A stretch of 64,000 nucleotides of DNA. It comes from Desulfovibrionaceae bacterium. GTDB lineage: Bacteria; Desulfobacterota; Desulfovibrionia; Desulfovibrionales; Desulfovibrionaceae. A program made the position numbers and the translations under genes. Within the stretch, counting starts at the first letter, position 1. The number at the start of each line of letters is the position of its first letter. The stretch is from contig JACCQO010000010.1 of assembly GCA_015709205.1 (NCBI GenBank), positions 54,571 to 118,570 of the forward strand, given 5' to 3'. This document shows, one piece after another, positions 18,733-27,061 of this stretch. Below the pieces are notes generated by a model that saw only the letters and a list, made by a program, of their open reading frames with translations, made no database searches and was not told the origin of the DNA.

Positions 18733-19638
18733 ATGATCTATTCGGATTTCGAACATCTTCTGGAACAGGCCCGCGCCCGGACCGACGCCGAGCGCACCGT
18801 GGCCGTGGTCGCCGCCGAGGACGACCACACCCTGGAGGCCGTGATCCAGACCCGCGATCTCGGCTTCATCTCCTCCGTGCTCGTGGGCCGCGGCCCGCGT
18901 ATCGAGGAGGAACTGAAGAAGCTCGGCCAGAACCCCGGAGACTTCCACATCGTGGACGCCGCGACCCCGGAGGAGGCCGTGTTCACGGCCGCGGACCTCG
19001 TCAACGCGGGCCGGGCCGATTTCCTGATGAAGGGCCTCATCGAGACGCCCATCCTGATGAAGACCCTGTTCAACGAGCGCTGCAACTTCCGCACGGGCGG
19101 GCTCATCTCCCACGTCTGCTTCGTGAAGATTCCCAGCTACCACAAGCTCGTGGCCATCACGGACATCGCCCTGAACATCGCCCCGGACCTGGAGCAGAAG
19201 CAGCTCATTTTGCAGAACGCGGTGGACGCCATGCTGCGCATGGGCTTCGACGAACCCCTGGCGGCCGTGCTCGCGGCCAACGAACGCGTCAGCCCCAAGA
19301 TGGTCGAGACCGTGGACGCGGCCGAGCTCAAGCGCCGCAACCAGGAGGGGCTGATCAGGAACTGCGTGGTCGAGGGGCCCCTGTCCTACGACCTGGCCAT
19401 CAGCGCCAAGGTCGCGTCCGTCAAGGGCTGCGACAGCCCGGTGCCCGGCAACGTGGACCTCATGCTCGCGCCGAACATCTCGGCGGGCAACATCCTGCTC
19501 AAGGCCCTGGTCTATTCCGCCGGAGCGCACCGCGCGGGCATCGTGGTCGGCGGCCGGGTGCCCATGGTCCTGCCCTCGCGCGCCGCGGTGGCCGAGGACA
19601 AGTTCCTGCCCATGGTCCTGGCCGCCGCCGCGGCCTGA
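18733..19638 (+). CDS. ptb: Phosphate butyryltransferase-like acyl-CoA:phosphate acyltransferase
   Basis: A 301-residue Pta/Ptb-family enzyme (acyl-CoA + Pi to acyl phosphate + CoA). Family segments include ADFLMKGLIETPILMKTL, the LISHVCFVKIP stretch, and the C-terminal phosphate/CoA-site region GCDSPVPGNVDLMLAPNISAGN. The length is typical of Ptb rather than the longer Pta. The following gene is the matching kinase. The natural acyl group (butyryl, isobutyryl or another) cannot be read from sequence. The ATG at 18733 is chosen because translation upstream is low-complexity; the ribosome site is weak (AAGAGG about 7 nt upstream). Confidence 0.92.
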   Translation: MIYSDFEHLLEQARARTDAERTVAVVAAEDDHTLEAVIQTRDLGFISSVLVGRGPRIEEELKKLGQNPGDFHIVDAATPEEAVFTAADLVNAGRADFLMKGLIETPILMKTLFNERCNFRTGGLISHVCFVKIPSYHKLVAITDIALNIAPDLEQKQLILQNAVDAMLRMGFDEPLAAVLAANERVSPKMVETVDAAELKRRNQEGLIRNCVVEGPLSYDLAISAKVASVKGCDSPVPGNVDLMLAPNISAGNILLKALVYSAGAHRAGIVVGGRVPMVLPSRAAVAEDKFLPMVLAAAAA

Positions 19639-19668
19639 ACGACGCGCCACGCCGCAAGGAGATCCGCA

Positions 19669-20751
19669 ATGACCGAAAGAAGCCACACCATCCTGGCCGT
19701 CAACCCCGGCTCCACGACCACGAAGATCGCGGTCTTCACCGACGAGGAGGAACTCTTCCGCGCGACCATCGAGCACGACGTGCGCGAGCTGGGCCGGTTC
19801 AGGACCATCGCCGAGCAACTGCCTCTGCGCAAGCGCAACATCGAGCAGCGCCTTGAGGAGATGGACATGCCCCTGTCCGCCCTGGACGCCGTGGCCGGGC
19901 GCGGCGGCGGCGGCCTGCCGCCGGTGAGGAAGGGAGCCTACCGCGTGGACGAGCGCATGGTCGACCAGCTCGTGCACCGCAACTTCTCCGAACACGCCTC
20001 CAACCTGGGCGCGCTCATCGCCCACGCCTTCGGCGCGGAGCTCGGCGTGCCCGCCTACATCTACGACTGCGTGGCCGTGGACGAACTCACGGACATCGCC
20101 CGCCTCTCCGGCCTGCCGGAGCTGGACCGCGTGGCCCGCTGCCACGTGCTGAACATGCGCGCCGTGGCCCTGGAGGTCGCAGCGCGCCGCAACGCGCGGC
20201 TGGAGGACATGAACGTCGTCGTCACCCACATGGGCGGCGGCGTGACCTCCTCGGTCATCAGCCGGGGCGACCTGGTCGACATCGTGGCCGACGACGAGGG
20301 CTCGTATTCGCCCGAGCGCGCGGGCCGCGTGCAGTGCCGCAAGCTCATCGACATGTGCTTCTCCGGCAAGTACGACCGTTTCTCGGCCACCCGCCGAGTC
20401 AAGGGCGAGGGCGGGTTCATGGCCTACCTGGGCACGGCCAGCGCCCTGGAGGTGGAGCGGCGCATCGCTGCGGGCGACGAGCGCGCCCGGCTGGTCTACG
20501 AGGGCATGGCCTACCAGGTGTCCAAGGACATCGGCGAGCTGGCCACCGTGGTCAAGGGCGAGGTGGACGCGATCATCCTCACCGGCGCGGTGGCCCATTC
20601 GGCCATGATGACCGGCTGGATCGCGGAGCGCGTCTCCTTCATCGCGCCCGTGGAAATCGTGCCCGGCGAGAACGAGCTCAAGGCCCTGGCGCGCGGCGCG
20701 TTGCGCGTGCTGCGCGGCGAAGAGCAGGCCCACGAATTCACGGAGGGGTAG
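19669..20751 (+). CDS. buk: Butyrate kinase-like acyl kinase
   Basis: A 360-residue ASKHA-fold kinase converting acyl phosphate + ADP to the acid + ATP. The N-terminal phosphate loop is VNPGSTTTKIAVF, the central acid/arginine region reads GAYRVDERMVDQL, and the THMGGGVTSSVI and ILTGAVAHSAMM segments are typical of Buk. It starts 30 nt after ptb with a ribosome site (AAGGAG) about 7 nt upstream. With ptb it makes a substrate-level phosphorylation module for an acyl-CoA larger than acetyl-CoA, as suggested by family membership. Confidence 0.93.
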   Translation: MTERSHTILAVNPGSTTTKIAVFTDEEELFRATIEHDVRELGRFRTIAEQLPLRKRNIEQRLEEMDMPLSALDAVAGRGGGGLPPVRKGAYRVDERMVDQLVHRNFSEHASNLGALIAHAFGAELGVPAYIYDCVAVDELTDIARLSGLPELDRVARCHVLNMRAVALEVAARRNARLEDMNVVVTHMGGGVTSSVISRGDLVDIVADDEGSYSPERAGRVQCRKLIDMCFSGKYDRFSATRRVKGEGGFMAYLGTASALEVERRIAAGDERARLVYEGMAYQVSKDIGELATVVKGEVDAIILTGAVAHSAMMTGWIAERVSFIAPVEIVPGENELKALARGALRVLRGEEQAHEFTEG

Positions 20752-20859
20752 GGACGCCCCTGCGTGACGCCCGGGCCGGGCCGCGCCGCCAGAACCTCCC
20801 CGGCGCGGTCCGGCCCGGCCGCTGCGATCGAGCGCCGGCGCACGGCCGACGCAGACGAC

Positions 20860-20893
20860 AAGGCCCCGCCCTCCTCACGGAGGGCGGGGCCTT
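20860..20893. terminator. Bidirectional terminator between buk and the convergent dehydrogenase
   Basis: A 15-bp perfect stem runs from 20860-20874 to 20879-20893 with loop TCAC. It begins AAGGCCCCGCC and ends GGCGGGGCCTTT, so the AA/TTT flanks allow it to act for both convergent transcripts. Confidence 0.85.
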
Positions 20894-20922
20894 TGCGTCG
20901 CGGCCGCGGGCGGCCCGGTCGG

Positions 20923-21915
20923 CTACTTCCCGGCCCGCGCCTCGGGGTTGAGGCAGTTGGGCGGCACGCGGCCGTCCAGCGCCGCGAAGATCTTCTCGGC
21001 GCAGCTTGCGCCCATGCCCACGCGCGCCTCCATGGTGGCCGTGCCGTTGTGCGGGCACAGCAGCACGCGGTCCGAGGCCTTGAGCCCCTCGTGGACCTCG
21101 GGCTCGCGCTCGAACACGTCCAGACCGGCCCCGGCCAGCCGTCCCTCGGCCAGCGCGGCCACCAGGGCCCGCTCGTCCACCACCGGGCCGCGCGCCGTGT
21201 TCACCAGCACGGCCGAGGGCCGCATCATGGCCAGCTCCGCCGCGCCGATCCAGTGGCGGGTCTCCTCGGTCAGGGGCACGTGCAGGCTCACGAAGTCCGA
21301 GGTGCGCAGCAATTCCTCCTTGGCGGCGTACGTCGCGCCCGTGAGCCGCTCGAACTCCTCGTTGCGGCGGCGCGAGGTGTAGAGCAGGCGCATGGCGAAG
21401 CCGCGCGCGCGCAGGGCCAGGGCCGTGGCGATGCGCCCGCTGCCCACGATGCCCAGCGTCTTGCCGTAGACGCGCACGCCCGTGTACAGCGTGGGCCCCC
21501 AGCCGCCCCGGCCCGAGCGCACGAAACCGTCGGACTCGCGCAGCCGCCGGGCCACGCCCATGAGCAGGGCGAAGGCCAGGTCCGCCGTGTCCTCGGTGAC
21601 GAAGCCGGGATTGTGCGTGACCCAGATCCCGTGGCGCGTGGCCGCGTCCACGTCCACGTGGTCGTAGCCCACGCCGTAGCAGGCGATGATCCGGCAGGTG
21701 GGGGCCATGGCCGCCACGATCTCGGCGTCGAGCTTGAGATAGCTGGCCAGGATGGCCTCGCGGCCGCGCACGGCCTCGAGGACCCCGGTCCGGTCCAGCC
21801 CGCCCTGGGGGGCCACGTCCACCCGGCAGCGGGTGCGCAGCTCGGCCAGGGCCTCGTCGATCAGCTTGCGCGTCACATACACGTTGCCCCTGTCCTCGTT
21901 CCTTCCGTGTTCCAT
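20923..21915 (-). CDS. D-2-hydroxyacid dehydrogenase, NAD(P)-dependent
   Basis: A 330-residue member of the D-isomer 2-hydroxyacid dehydrogenase family (2-oxoacid to D-2-hydroxyacid with NAD(P)H, reversible). It shows the nucleotide fold LGIVGSGRIATALALRARGF, the catalytic Arg in NTARGPVVDE, a Glu after VFEREPEV, and the His in LCPHNGTAT. The start at 21915 has GGAGG 6 nt upstream. It is convergent with buk and divergent from the oxidoreductase operon, sharing its upstream region. It could interconvert the 2-oxoacid used by the KorABC complex with its hydroxy form; the exact substrate is unknown. SerA-like, glyoxylate and hydroxypyruvate reductases are close alternatives. Confidence 0.88.
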   Translation of the reverse strand: MEHGRNEDRGNVYVTRKLIDEALAELRTRCRVDVAPQGGLDRTGVLEAVRGREAILASYLKLDAEIVAAMAPTCRIIACYGVGYDHVDVDAATRHGIWVTHNPGFVTEDTADLAFALLMGVARRLRESDGFVRSGRGGWGPTLYTGVRVYGKTLGIVGSGRIATALALRARGFAMRLLYTSRRRNEEFERLTGATYAAKEELLRTSDFVSLHVPLTEETRHWIGAAELAMMRPSAVLVNTARGPVVDERALVAALAEGRLAGAGLDVFEREPEVHEGLKASDRVLLCPHNGTATMEARVGMGASCAEKIFAALDGRVPPNCLNPEARAGK

Positions 21916-22145
21916 TGCGTCCTCCGACGTGTTGCGCCTTCCGGGCGTGCGAATCGGCGTCCCGGCCGACCGCTCCGGCCGGGCGCGCCGCCACTCCCTG
22001 CAGCATCCGCGCTGGCGGCGCGACGCAGGGACGGACCCGGCGCAGGGGCCGCACGCCGCGCGGCGCGCGGTCCCGCTCCAGGCCTTGTGCCGCCATCCCG
22101 GACCAAAGGCAAGCGGAGCGCGGCCCGGCCCGACCGTGCCCCCTC

Positions 22146-22172
22146 CAGGTTGCAACCAGGTCGCACACAGGT
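22146..22172. promoter_or_regulatory. Putative activator-binding cluster (site C)
   Basis: Minus strand reads ACCTGTGTGC, then GACCTGGTTGCAACCTGG: repeats of an ACCTG-G/T-TGC unit sharing the ACCTGGTTGC core with site A. It lies about 220 bp upstream of the korA promoter and about 230 bp upstream of the divergent dehydrogenase start, so it could serve both. Confidence 0.6.
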
Positions 22173-22381
22173 CCGTATCCCACGCCGCGCCGCGCGCCCT
22201 GCACCGCCACAAGGAGCGCGCCCCCGGCCCGCTCCGGCCCCATCGACGACGAGGGACGCCGAAGGCCGCAAAAAGCACCGCCCCGCGCCCCGGGCCGCAC
22301 CGTGCGCCCCGGGAGCTCGGCTCCGGGAACCGGCTCCGGGGTTCGGTCCCGGCGCCCCTCGGCCGGCCCGGCCGCTCGTTC

Positions 22382-22396
22382 AGGCATTCTTCTTGC
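22382..22396 (+). promoter_or_regulatory. Sigma-54-type promoter of the 2-oxoacid oxidoreductase operon
   Basis: AGGCAT, 5 nt, TTGC with exact GG-N10-GC spacing. The predicted start is near 22,408, about 128 nt before the korA ATG. Confidence 0.7.
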
Positions 22397-22535
22397 TCAT
22401 CCGCCCCGAACGTCCGCGCGAACGGCCGGGCCGGGGGCCCCCGGGCGCGGGCGCACAATGCCGAACAAGCGCATCCCGTGCGCCGGACGGCCCGCCGCGG
22501 CGGCCGCCCGCAAGCGATCAAGCAAGGAGACCTCA

Positions 22536-23663
22536 ATGAACAGTGTCGGAACTCTCATGCAGGGCAACGAGGCGATAGCCAAGGGCGCGCTCTACGCCGG
22601 CGCGTCCTACTACGCGGGCTATCCCATCACGCCCTCCAGCGAAATCGCGGAAATCTGCTCGCGCGAGCTGCCCAAACGCGGCGGCGTGTTCATGCAGATG
22701 GAAGACGAGATCGCCAGCATGGCCGCTATCATCGGCGCGTCCGCCTCCGGGGCCAAGGCCTTCACGGCCACCAGCGGTCCCGGCTTTTCCCTGATGCAGG
22801 AACACATCTCCGCCGCGGTGATCATGGAGATGCCCGTGGTCGTGGTCAACGTGCAGCGCGAGGGCCCGTGCGTGGGGCTGGCCACCAAGCCCGCCCAGGC
22901 GGACATCATGCAGCTGCGCTGGGGCCGCCACGGCGACCAGGCCATCGTGGCCCTGATCCCGGCCACGGTGCGCGAATGCTTCGAACTCGCGGTCAAGGCC
23001 TTCAACATCGCGGAAAAGTACCGCGTGCCCGTGATCCTGGCCCCGGACGAGGTGGTCGGCCACATGCGCGAGAGCGTGGTCGTGCCCGCGCCCGGCGAGC
23101 TGGAGATCGTGGACCGCGTCAGGCCCACCTGCGCGCCCGGGGAGTACAGGCCCCTGGACTTCACGCCCGGCGCGGTGGCCCCGCTGGCCGCCTTCGGCAG
23201 CGAGTACGTCTTCCGCATGACCGCGTCCATGTCCGGCGAGGACGCCTGCTCCAACAGCGACCCGGCCAACGCCGCGCGCCGCGTGGCCCAGCTCTACACC
23301 AAGCTGGAGGCCGGGCGGGAGGACATCGTCCTGACCCGCGGCTACGACACCGGGGACTGCGACGTGCTCGTGGTCGCGGCGGGCAGCCCGGTGCGCGCCG
23401 CGCGCACCGCCGCCCGGGAGGCCCGCGCCGCGGGCCGGAAGGTCGGCGTGCTGCAGATCCAGACCATCTGGCCCTTCCCGGGCGCGGAGATCAACGCCTG
23501 CGCCGCCAAGGCCGAACGCGTCGTGGTCGCGGAGATGAACTACGACGGGCAGATCGCGGGCGAGGTCCGCAAGTGCCTGGACGATCCCTCGCGCATCCGC
23601 ACCGTGAACACGTTCAACGGAACCATCATCACGCCCGGCCTCATCGCCGAGGCCCTGGCCTAG
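22536..23663 (+). CDS. korA: 2-oxoacid:ferredoxin oxidoreductase, alpha subunit (KorA-like)
   Basis: A 375-residue alpha subunit of a ferredoxin-linked 2-oxoacid oxidoreductase (2-oxoacid + CoA + 2 Fd-ox to acyl-CoA + CO2 + 2 Fd-red). QGNEAIAKGALYAG, YAGYPITPSSEIAE and MEDEIASMAAIIGAS are hallmark KorA segments. The loop I know as GGPSTGLPTKPAQ in 2-oxoglutarate enzymes reads EGPCVGLATKPAQ here, three changes next to the expected substrate site. With ptb-buk nearby, the substrate may not be 2-oxoglutarate; a branched-chain or other 2-oxoacid is possible. The ATG has AAGGAG 8 nt upstream; beta follows after 9 nt. Confidence 0.92.
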   Translation: MNSVGTLMQGNEAIAKGALYAGASYYAGYPITPSSEIAEICSRELPKRGGVFMQMEDEIASMAAIIGASASGAKAFTATSGPGFSLMQEHISAAVIMEMPVVVVNVQREGPCVGLATKPAQADIMQLRWGRHGDQAIVALIPATVRECFELAVKAFNIAEKYRVPVILAPDEVVGHMRESVVVPAPGELEIVDRVRPTCAPGEYRPLDFTPGAVAPLAAFGSEYVFRMTASMSGEDACSNSDPANAARRVAQLYTKLEAGREDIVLTRGYDTGDCDVLVVAAGSPVRAARTAAREARAAGRKVGVLQIQTIWPFPGAEINACAAKAERVVVAEMNYDGQIAGEVRKCLDDPSRIRTVNTFNGTIITPGLIAEALA

Positions 23664-23672
23664 GAGACGACA

Positions 23673-24503
23673 ATGGCACATGCGACCGGCAGAGCCTACA
23701 TCCGGCGGGAGGGACTCCCGCACATCAGTTGCGCGGGCTGCGGCAACGGCATCATCGCCGGGGCCATGGCCCGGGCCTTCGAGGAACTCGGACTGGCGCG
23801 CAACGAGATCGTGGTCGTGCCCGGCATCGGCTGCAGCGGCACCATCAACCGCTACCTCAACGTCAACTACCTGCACTCCACGCACGGCCGCGCCCTGGCC
23901 TTCGCCACGGGCATCAAGGCCGCCAACCCGGCGCTGAACGTGGTCTGCTTCGTGGGCGACGGCGACGGCGTGACCATCGGCGGCAACCACCTGATCCACG
24001 CCGCGCGCCGCAACATGGGCATCACCGTGATCCTGGTGAACAACTACAACTACGGCATGACCGGCGGCCAGGTTTCGGGCGCGACCCCGGCCGACGCCCG
24101 GACCTCGACCACGATGATGGGCAACCCGGAGCGCGGCTTCGACATCTGCGAGCTGGTCCGCGCCGCCGGGGCCAACTTCGTGGCCCGCGAGACCGCCGTG
24201 GCCGGGGTGCGCCTGAAGAAGCGCATCAAGGAGGCCCTGACCAACCCCGGCTTCTCCCTGCTGGAGGTCATGAGCCCCTGCACCACGCTCTTCGGCCCGC
24301 GCAACGGCAAGAAGACCCCGGTGGACATGCTCCGCTGGCTCAAGGAGAAGGCCCTCTCTCCGGAGAAGTTCGCCAAGACCGAAAACGCCGCGGCCCAGGG
24401 CTACTTCCGGGTCGGCACCCTGGCCGACGAGCGGGCCGACAGTTTTTCCACCCGCTACGAGGCCATGCGCCGGCGCGTGCTCGACGCGGCAGGAGGCAGG
24501 TAG
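23673..24503 (+). CDS. korB: 2-oxoacid:ferredoxin oxidoreductase, beta subunit (TPP-binding, KorB-like)
   Basis: 276 residues. It carries the thiamine pyrophosphate motif GDGDGVTIGGNHLIHAARRN (about 95-114), continuing to NNYNYGMTGGQ. The N-terminal CAGCGNG and a later GIGCSGT supply cysteines, matching KorB subunits that lack a full ferredoxin domain; the electron-carrying Fe-S part is probably the separate ferredoxin-like subunit downstream. It starts 9 nt after korA, with AGGAGA just before. Confidence 0.93.
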   Translation: MAHATGRAYIRREGLPHISCAGCGNGIIAGAMARAFEELGLARNEIVVVPGIGCSGTINRYLNVNYLHSTHGRALAFATGIKAANPALNVVCFVGDGDGVTIGGNHLIHAARRNMGITVILVNNYNYGMTGGQVSGATPADARTSTTMMGNPERGFDICELVRAAGANFVARETAVAGVRLKKRIKEALTNPGFSLLEVMSPCTTLFGPRNGKKTPVDMLRWLKEKALSPEKFAKTENAAAQGYFRVGTLADERADSFSTRYEAMRRRVLDAAGGR

Positions 24504-24505
24504 GC

Positions 24506-25030
24506 ATGCAGACGCACGAAATCATCATGGCCGGAACCGGCGGCCAGGGGCTGGTGCTCATGGCCACGTTCCTGGCCCAGGCCGCCATCGCCGACGGCAA
24601 CCACGTGGTCCAGACCCAGTCCTACGGCGTGGCCCAGCGCGGCGGGTTCATCTCCGCCGAGGTGCTCGTGAGCCCGGAGGAGATCCTCTTCCAGCAGGTG
24701 CGCACGCCGAGCGTGATCCTGGCCCTGCACGGCGTGGTCGGCGCGCGCTACGACGGCGCGGCCTGCCCGGTGATCTGCGACTCCACCCTGCTGTCCCGGG
24801 ATCTGCCCGACTGGCACGGCGTGCCCTGCACGGCCATCGCCGGCGAGCTGGGCGTGCCCAAGGCCGCGAACATCGTGGCCCTGGGGGCCCTGCTCGCCGT
24901 GCATCCCGTGGTCTCCCTGCAGGCCCTGGAAGGCGTCATCCGCGGCAAGTTCAAGGGCGCGGTGGGCGACAGCAACATGGAGGCCGTGCGCCGGGGCTTC
25001 GCCGCGGCCGGCGGCCGGGCCGAGAACTAG
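24506..25030 (+). CDS. korC: 2-oxoacid:ferredoxin oxidoreductase, gamma subunit (KorC-like)
   Basis: A 174-residue gamma domain opening MQTHEIIMAGTGGQGLVLM, with QSYGVAQRGGFISAEVLVS, both standard for the CoA-contacting gamma subunit of these enzymes. It starts 2 nt after the korB stop with an AGGAGG ribosome site inside the end of korB, so coupled translation is likely. Confidence 0.93.
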   Translation: MQTHEIIMAGTGGQGLVLMATFLAQAAIADGNHVVQTQSYGVAQRGGFISAEVLVSPEEILFQQVRTPSVILALHGVVGARYDGAACPVICDSTLLSRDLPDWHGVPCTAIAGELGVPKAANIVALGALLAVHPVVSLQALEGVIRGKFKGAVGDSNMEAVRRGFAAAGGRAEN

Positions 25031-25212
25031 ACTTCCGCCGTCGGCCGGGACCGCGTCGCCCGCGGTCCCGGGCGCCATGCCGGACGGTCGGGGCGGGCGG
25101 CCGCGCGTTTGCCCCCGTTTGCGAGCGGACGCCCGCCCCGGCAGCACGGACGCCGTGCGAACCGGAACCACCACGCCCGGCGCGCCGCCGGGCGAGCCCA
25201 AGGAGAAGCGTC

Positions 25213-25461
25213 GTGAGTACGACCGAATCGAAAAAGAGCTACGTGACCACCGTGGAAGAGGCCCTGTGCAAGGCCTGCGGCTACTGCGCCGAGAGCTGTC
25301 CCAAGGACGTCTTCGAGCCCGCGGACCATCTCAACGAGCAGGGCTACACGCCCTTCGTGGCCGCGCACACCGAGAACTGCATCGGGTGCCTGAACTGCCT
25401 GGCCCTATGCCCGGACTTCGCCATCACGGTGGAGGAGGCCGAAGGGGCCGCAGCGAAATAG
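25213..25461 (+). CDS. korD: 2x[4Fe-4S] ferredoxin-like delta subunit (KorD-like)
   Basis: An 82-residue protein with two classical clusters: CKACGYCAESCP and CIGCLNCLALCP. It is probably the electron-transfer subunit of the KorABC enzyme. It begins with GTG at 25213, with AAGGAG 8 nt upstream; no ATG fits. A 182-bp gap after korC is unusual for a tight operon and could carry a processing site or separate promoter, but none is clear. Confidence 0.9.
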   Translation: MSTTESKKSYVTTVEEALCKACGYCAESCPKDVFEPADHLNEQGYTPFVAAHTENCIGCLNCLALCPDFAITVEEAEGAAAK

Positions 25462-25666
25462 CGACCGCCGCCCCCGCGCAGGCCCAGGGGGACGCACGGC
25501 CCACGGGGGAACCTCCGCCGTCCCCCGGGCGCGGCGCGCCGCCGATTGCCCGGCGCGCCGCGCCCAAAGGGCGGCAGGCGAGGAGGATTCGCAGGCGGGG
25601 CGGGCGGGATGGACTTTTCAACGGACCGAGGTTGTACTCGCCGTTGCACACACAAGGAGCATGGCC

Positions 25667-27061
25667 ATGGATTCAGCGTCTATCGTGAACAAACTGCGCG
25701 CGATCGCCGGGGCCGGGAACGTGGTCAGCGACCGCGAGGAACTCGTCTGCTACCTCTTCAACGCGCGTTCGCGGGAGCTTTCCGAGCACCTGCCCGCCGC
25801 GGCCGTGCAGCCGCACAGCGCCGAGGAGGTCTCGGAAATCCTGCGTTTCGCCAACGAGCACGCCATCCCGGTCATCCCGCGCGGCCAGGGCTCGTGCCTG
25901 AGCGACAACACCACGATCATGCGCGAGCAAACGATCATCCTGTCCCTGTCCAACTTCCGCAAGATCGAGGTGGACCCGCAGACGCTCACGGCCGTGGTGG
26001 GCCCGGGCGCGGTGACCGCGGAGATCAAGGCCGCGGCCGCCGAACACGGCCTGTTCTACCCGCCGGACCCGGCCAGCTTCACCTACTCGACCATCGGCGG
26101 CAACGTGGCCACGGACGCGGGCGGCCTGCAGTGCGTCAAGTACGGCACCACCAAGAGCTACGTGGCCGGGCTGCAGGTCGTCCTGCCCAACGGCGAGATC
26201 ATCCGCTGCGGCGGCAAGTGCATCAAGGACGTGACCGGCTACAACCTGACCCAGCTCTTCGTGGGCTCCGAGGGCACCCTGGGCGTGGTCACGGAGATCA
26301 TCCTCAAGCTCATTCCCCAGCCCGAGGGCAAGAAGGCCATGCTCGCGGCCTTTGCCGACGTGGACAGCGCGGCCGGCGCCATCTCCAGGATCATGGTCTC
26401 GGGCGTGGTGCCCTCGATCATGGAGTTCATGGACAATCCGCTGATCCGGGCCGTCGAGGAGGCCACGCAGTCCGGATTTCCGGTAGACGCGGCGGCCATG
26501 CTGCTCATCGAGGTGGACGGCGCCCGGAACACCCTGGACGACCAGGCGAACAAGATCCGCGCGGTCTGCGAGGAACTCGGCGCGGTGCACCTGCACATCG
26601 CGGCCACGGACGAGGAGGCCAAGCACGTCTGGGACGCCCGGCGCATGAGCCTTTCGGCCCTGTACAAGAAGGCCAGACACCGCTTGAGCGGGGACCCGGC
26701 CGCGCCCATCGACCGGCTGGGCGACGAACTGCGCAAGCTCCAGGAACTGGGCGAGAAGTACGGCATCATCGTGGGCTGCTACGGCCACGCCGGGGACGGC
26801 AACGTGCACCCCTGCATCCTCTTCGACACCGACGACGAGCGCGAACGCGCCCACAAGCTGCGCTCGGAATTCCACGAGTTCATCATCTCAATCGGCGGCA
26901 CGGTCTCGGCCGAACACGGCGTGGGCCACGAAAAAATCCCCTACATGGAGCGCCAGCTCGGCAAGGCCCAGCTCAAGGTCATGATCGACGTCAAGAAGGC
27001 CATCGACCCGAAGAACATCATGAATCCCGGGTGCATGTTCGGGGAGATGATCCATGAATAA
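25667..27061 (+). CDS. glcD: FAD-linked 2-hydroxyacid oxidase/dehydrogenase, GlcD type
   Basis: 464 residues of the GlcD/D-lactate dehydrogenase family. The FAD-binding PP loop reads PVIPRGQGSCLSDNT, then TIGGNVATDAGG and VTGYNLTQLFVGSEGTLG; the C-terminal cap contains GCYGHAGDGNVHP and SAEHGVGHEK. It would oxidise a 2-hydroxyacid to the 2-oxoacid, passing electrons to the Fe-S partner. AAGGAG lies 1 nt before an ATG at 25661 but 7 nt before the ATG at 25667, so I choose 25667. It overlaps the next gene by 8 nt. It supplies 2-oxoacid to the upstream KorABCD complex if the pathway inference is right. Confidence 0.92.
   Translation: MDSASIVNKLRAIAGAGNVVSDREELVCYLFNARSRELSEHLPAAAVQPHSAEEVSEILRFANEHAIPVIPRGQGSCLSDNTTIMREQTIILSLSNFRKIEVDPQTLTAVVGPGAVTAEIKAAAAEHGLFYPPDPASFTYSTIGGNVATDAGGLQCVKYGTTKSYVAGLQVVLPNGEIIRCGGKCIKDVTGYNLTQLFVGSEGTLGVVTEIILKLIPQPEGKKAMLAAFADVDSAAGAISRIMVSGVVPSIMEFMDNPLIRAVEEATQSGFPVDAAAMLLIEVDGARNTLDDQANKIRAVCEELGAVHLHIAATDEEAKHVWDARRMSLSALYKKARHRLSGDPAAPIDRLGDELRKLQELGEKYGIIVGCYGHAGDGNVHPCILFDTDDERERAHKLRSEFHEFIISIGGTVSAEHGVGHEKIPYMERQLGKAQLKVMIDVKKAIDPKNIMNPGCMFGEMIHE

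Larger units (their letters stand above)
21916..22535. other. Divergent intergenic region with regulatory sites
   Basis: There are 620 bp without a credible gene between the dehydrogenase (leftward) and the oxidoreductase operon (rightward). It holds activator site C (22146-22172) and the sigma-54-type promoter of the operon (22382-22396). No clear promoter for the leftward gene was found by eye. Confidence 0.65.
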
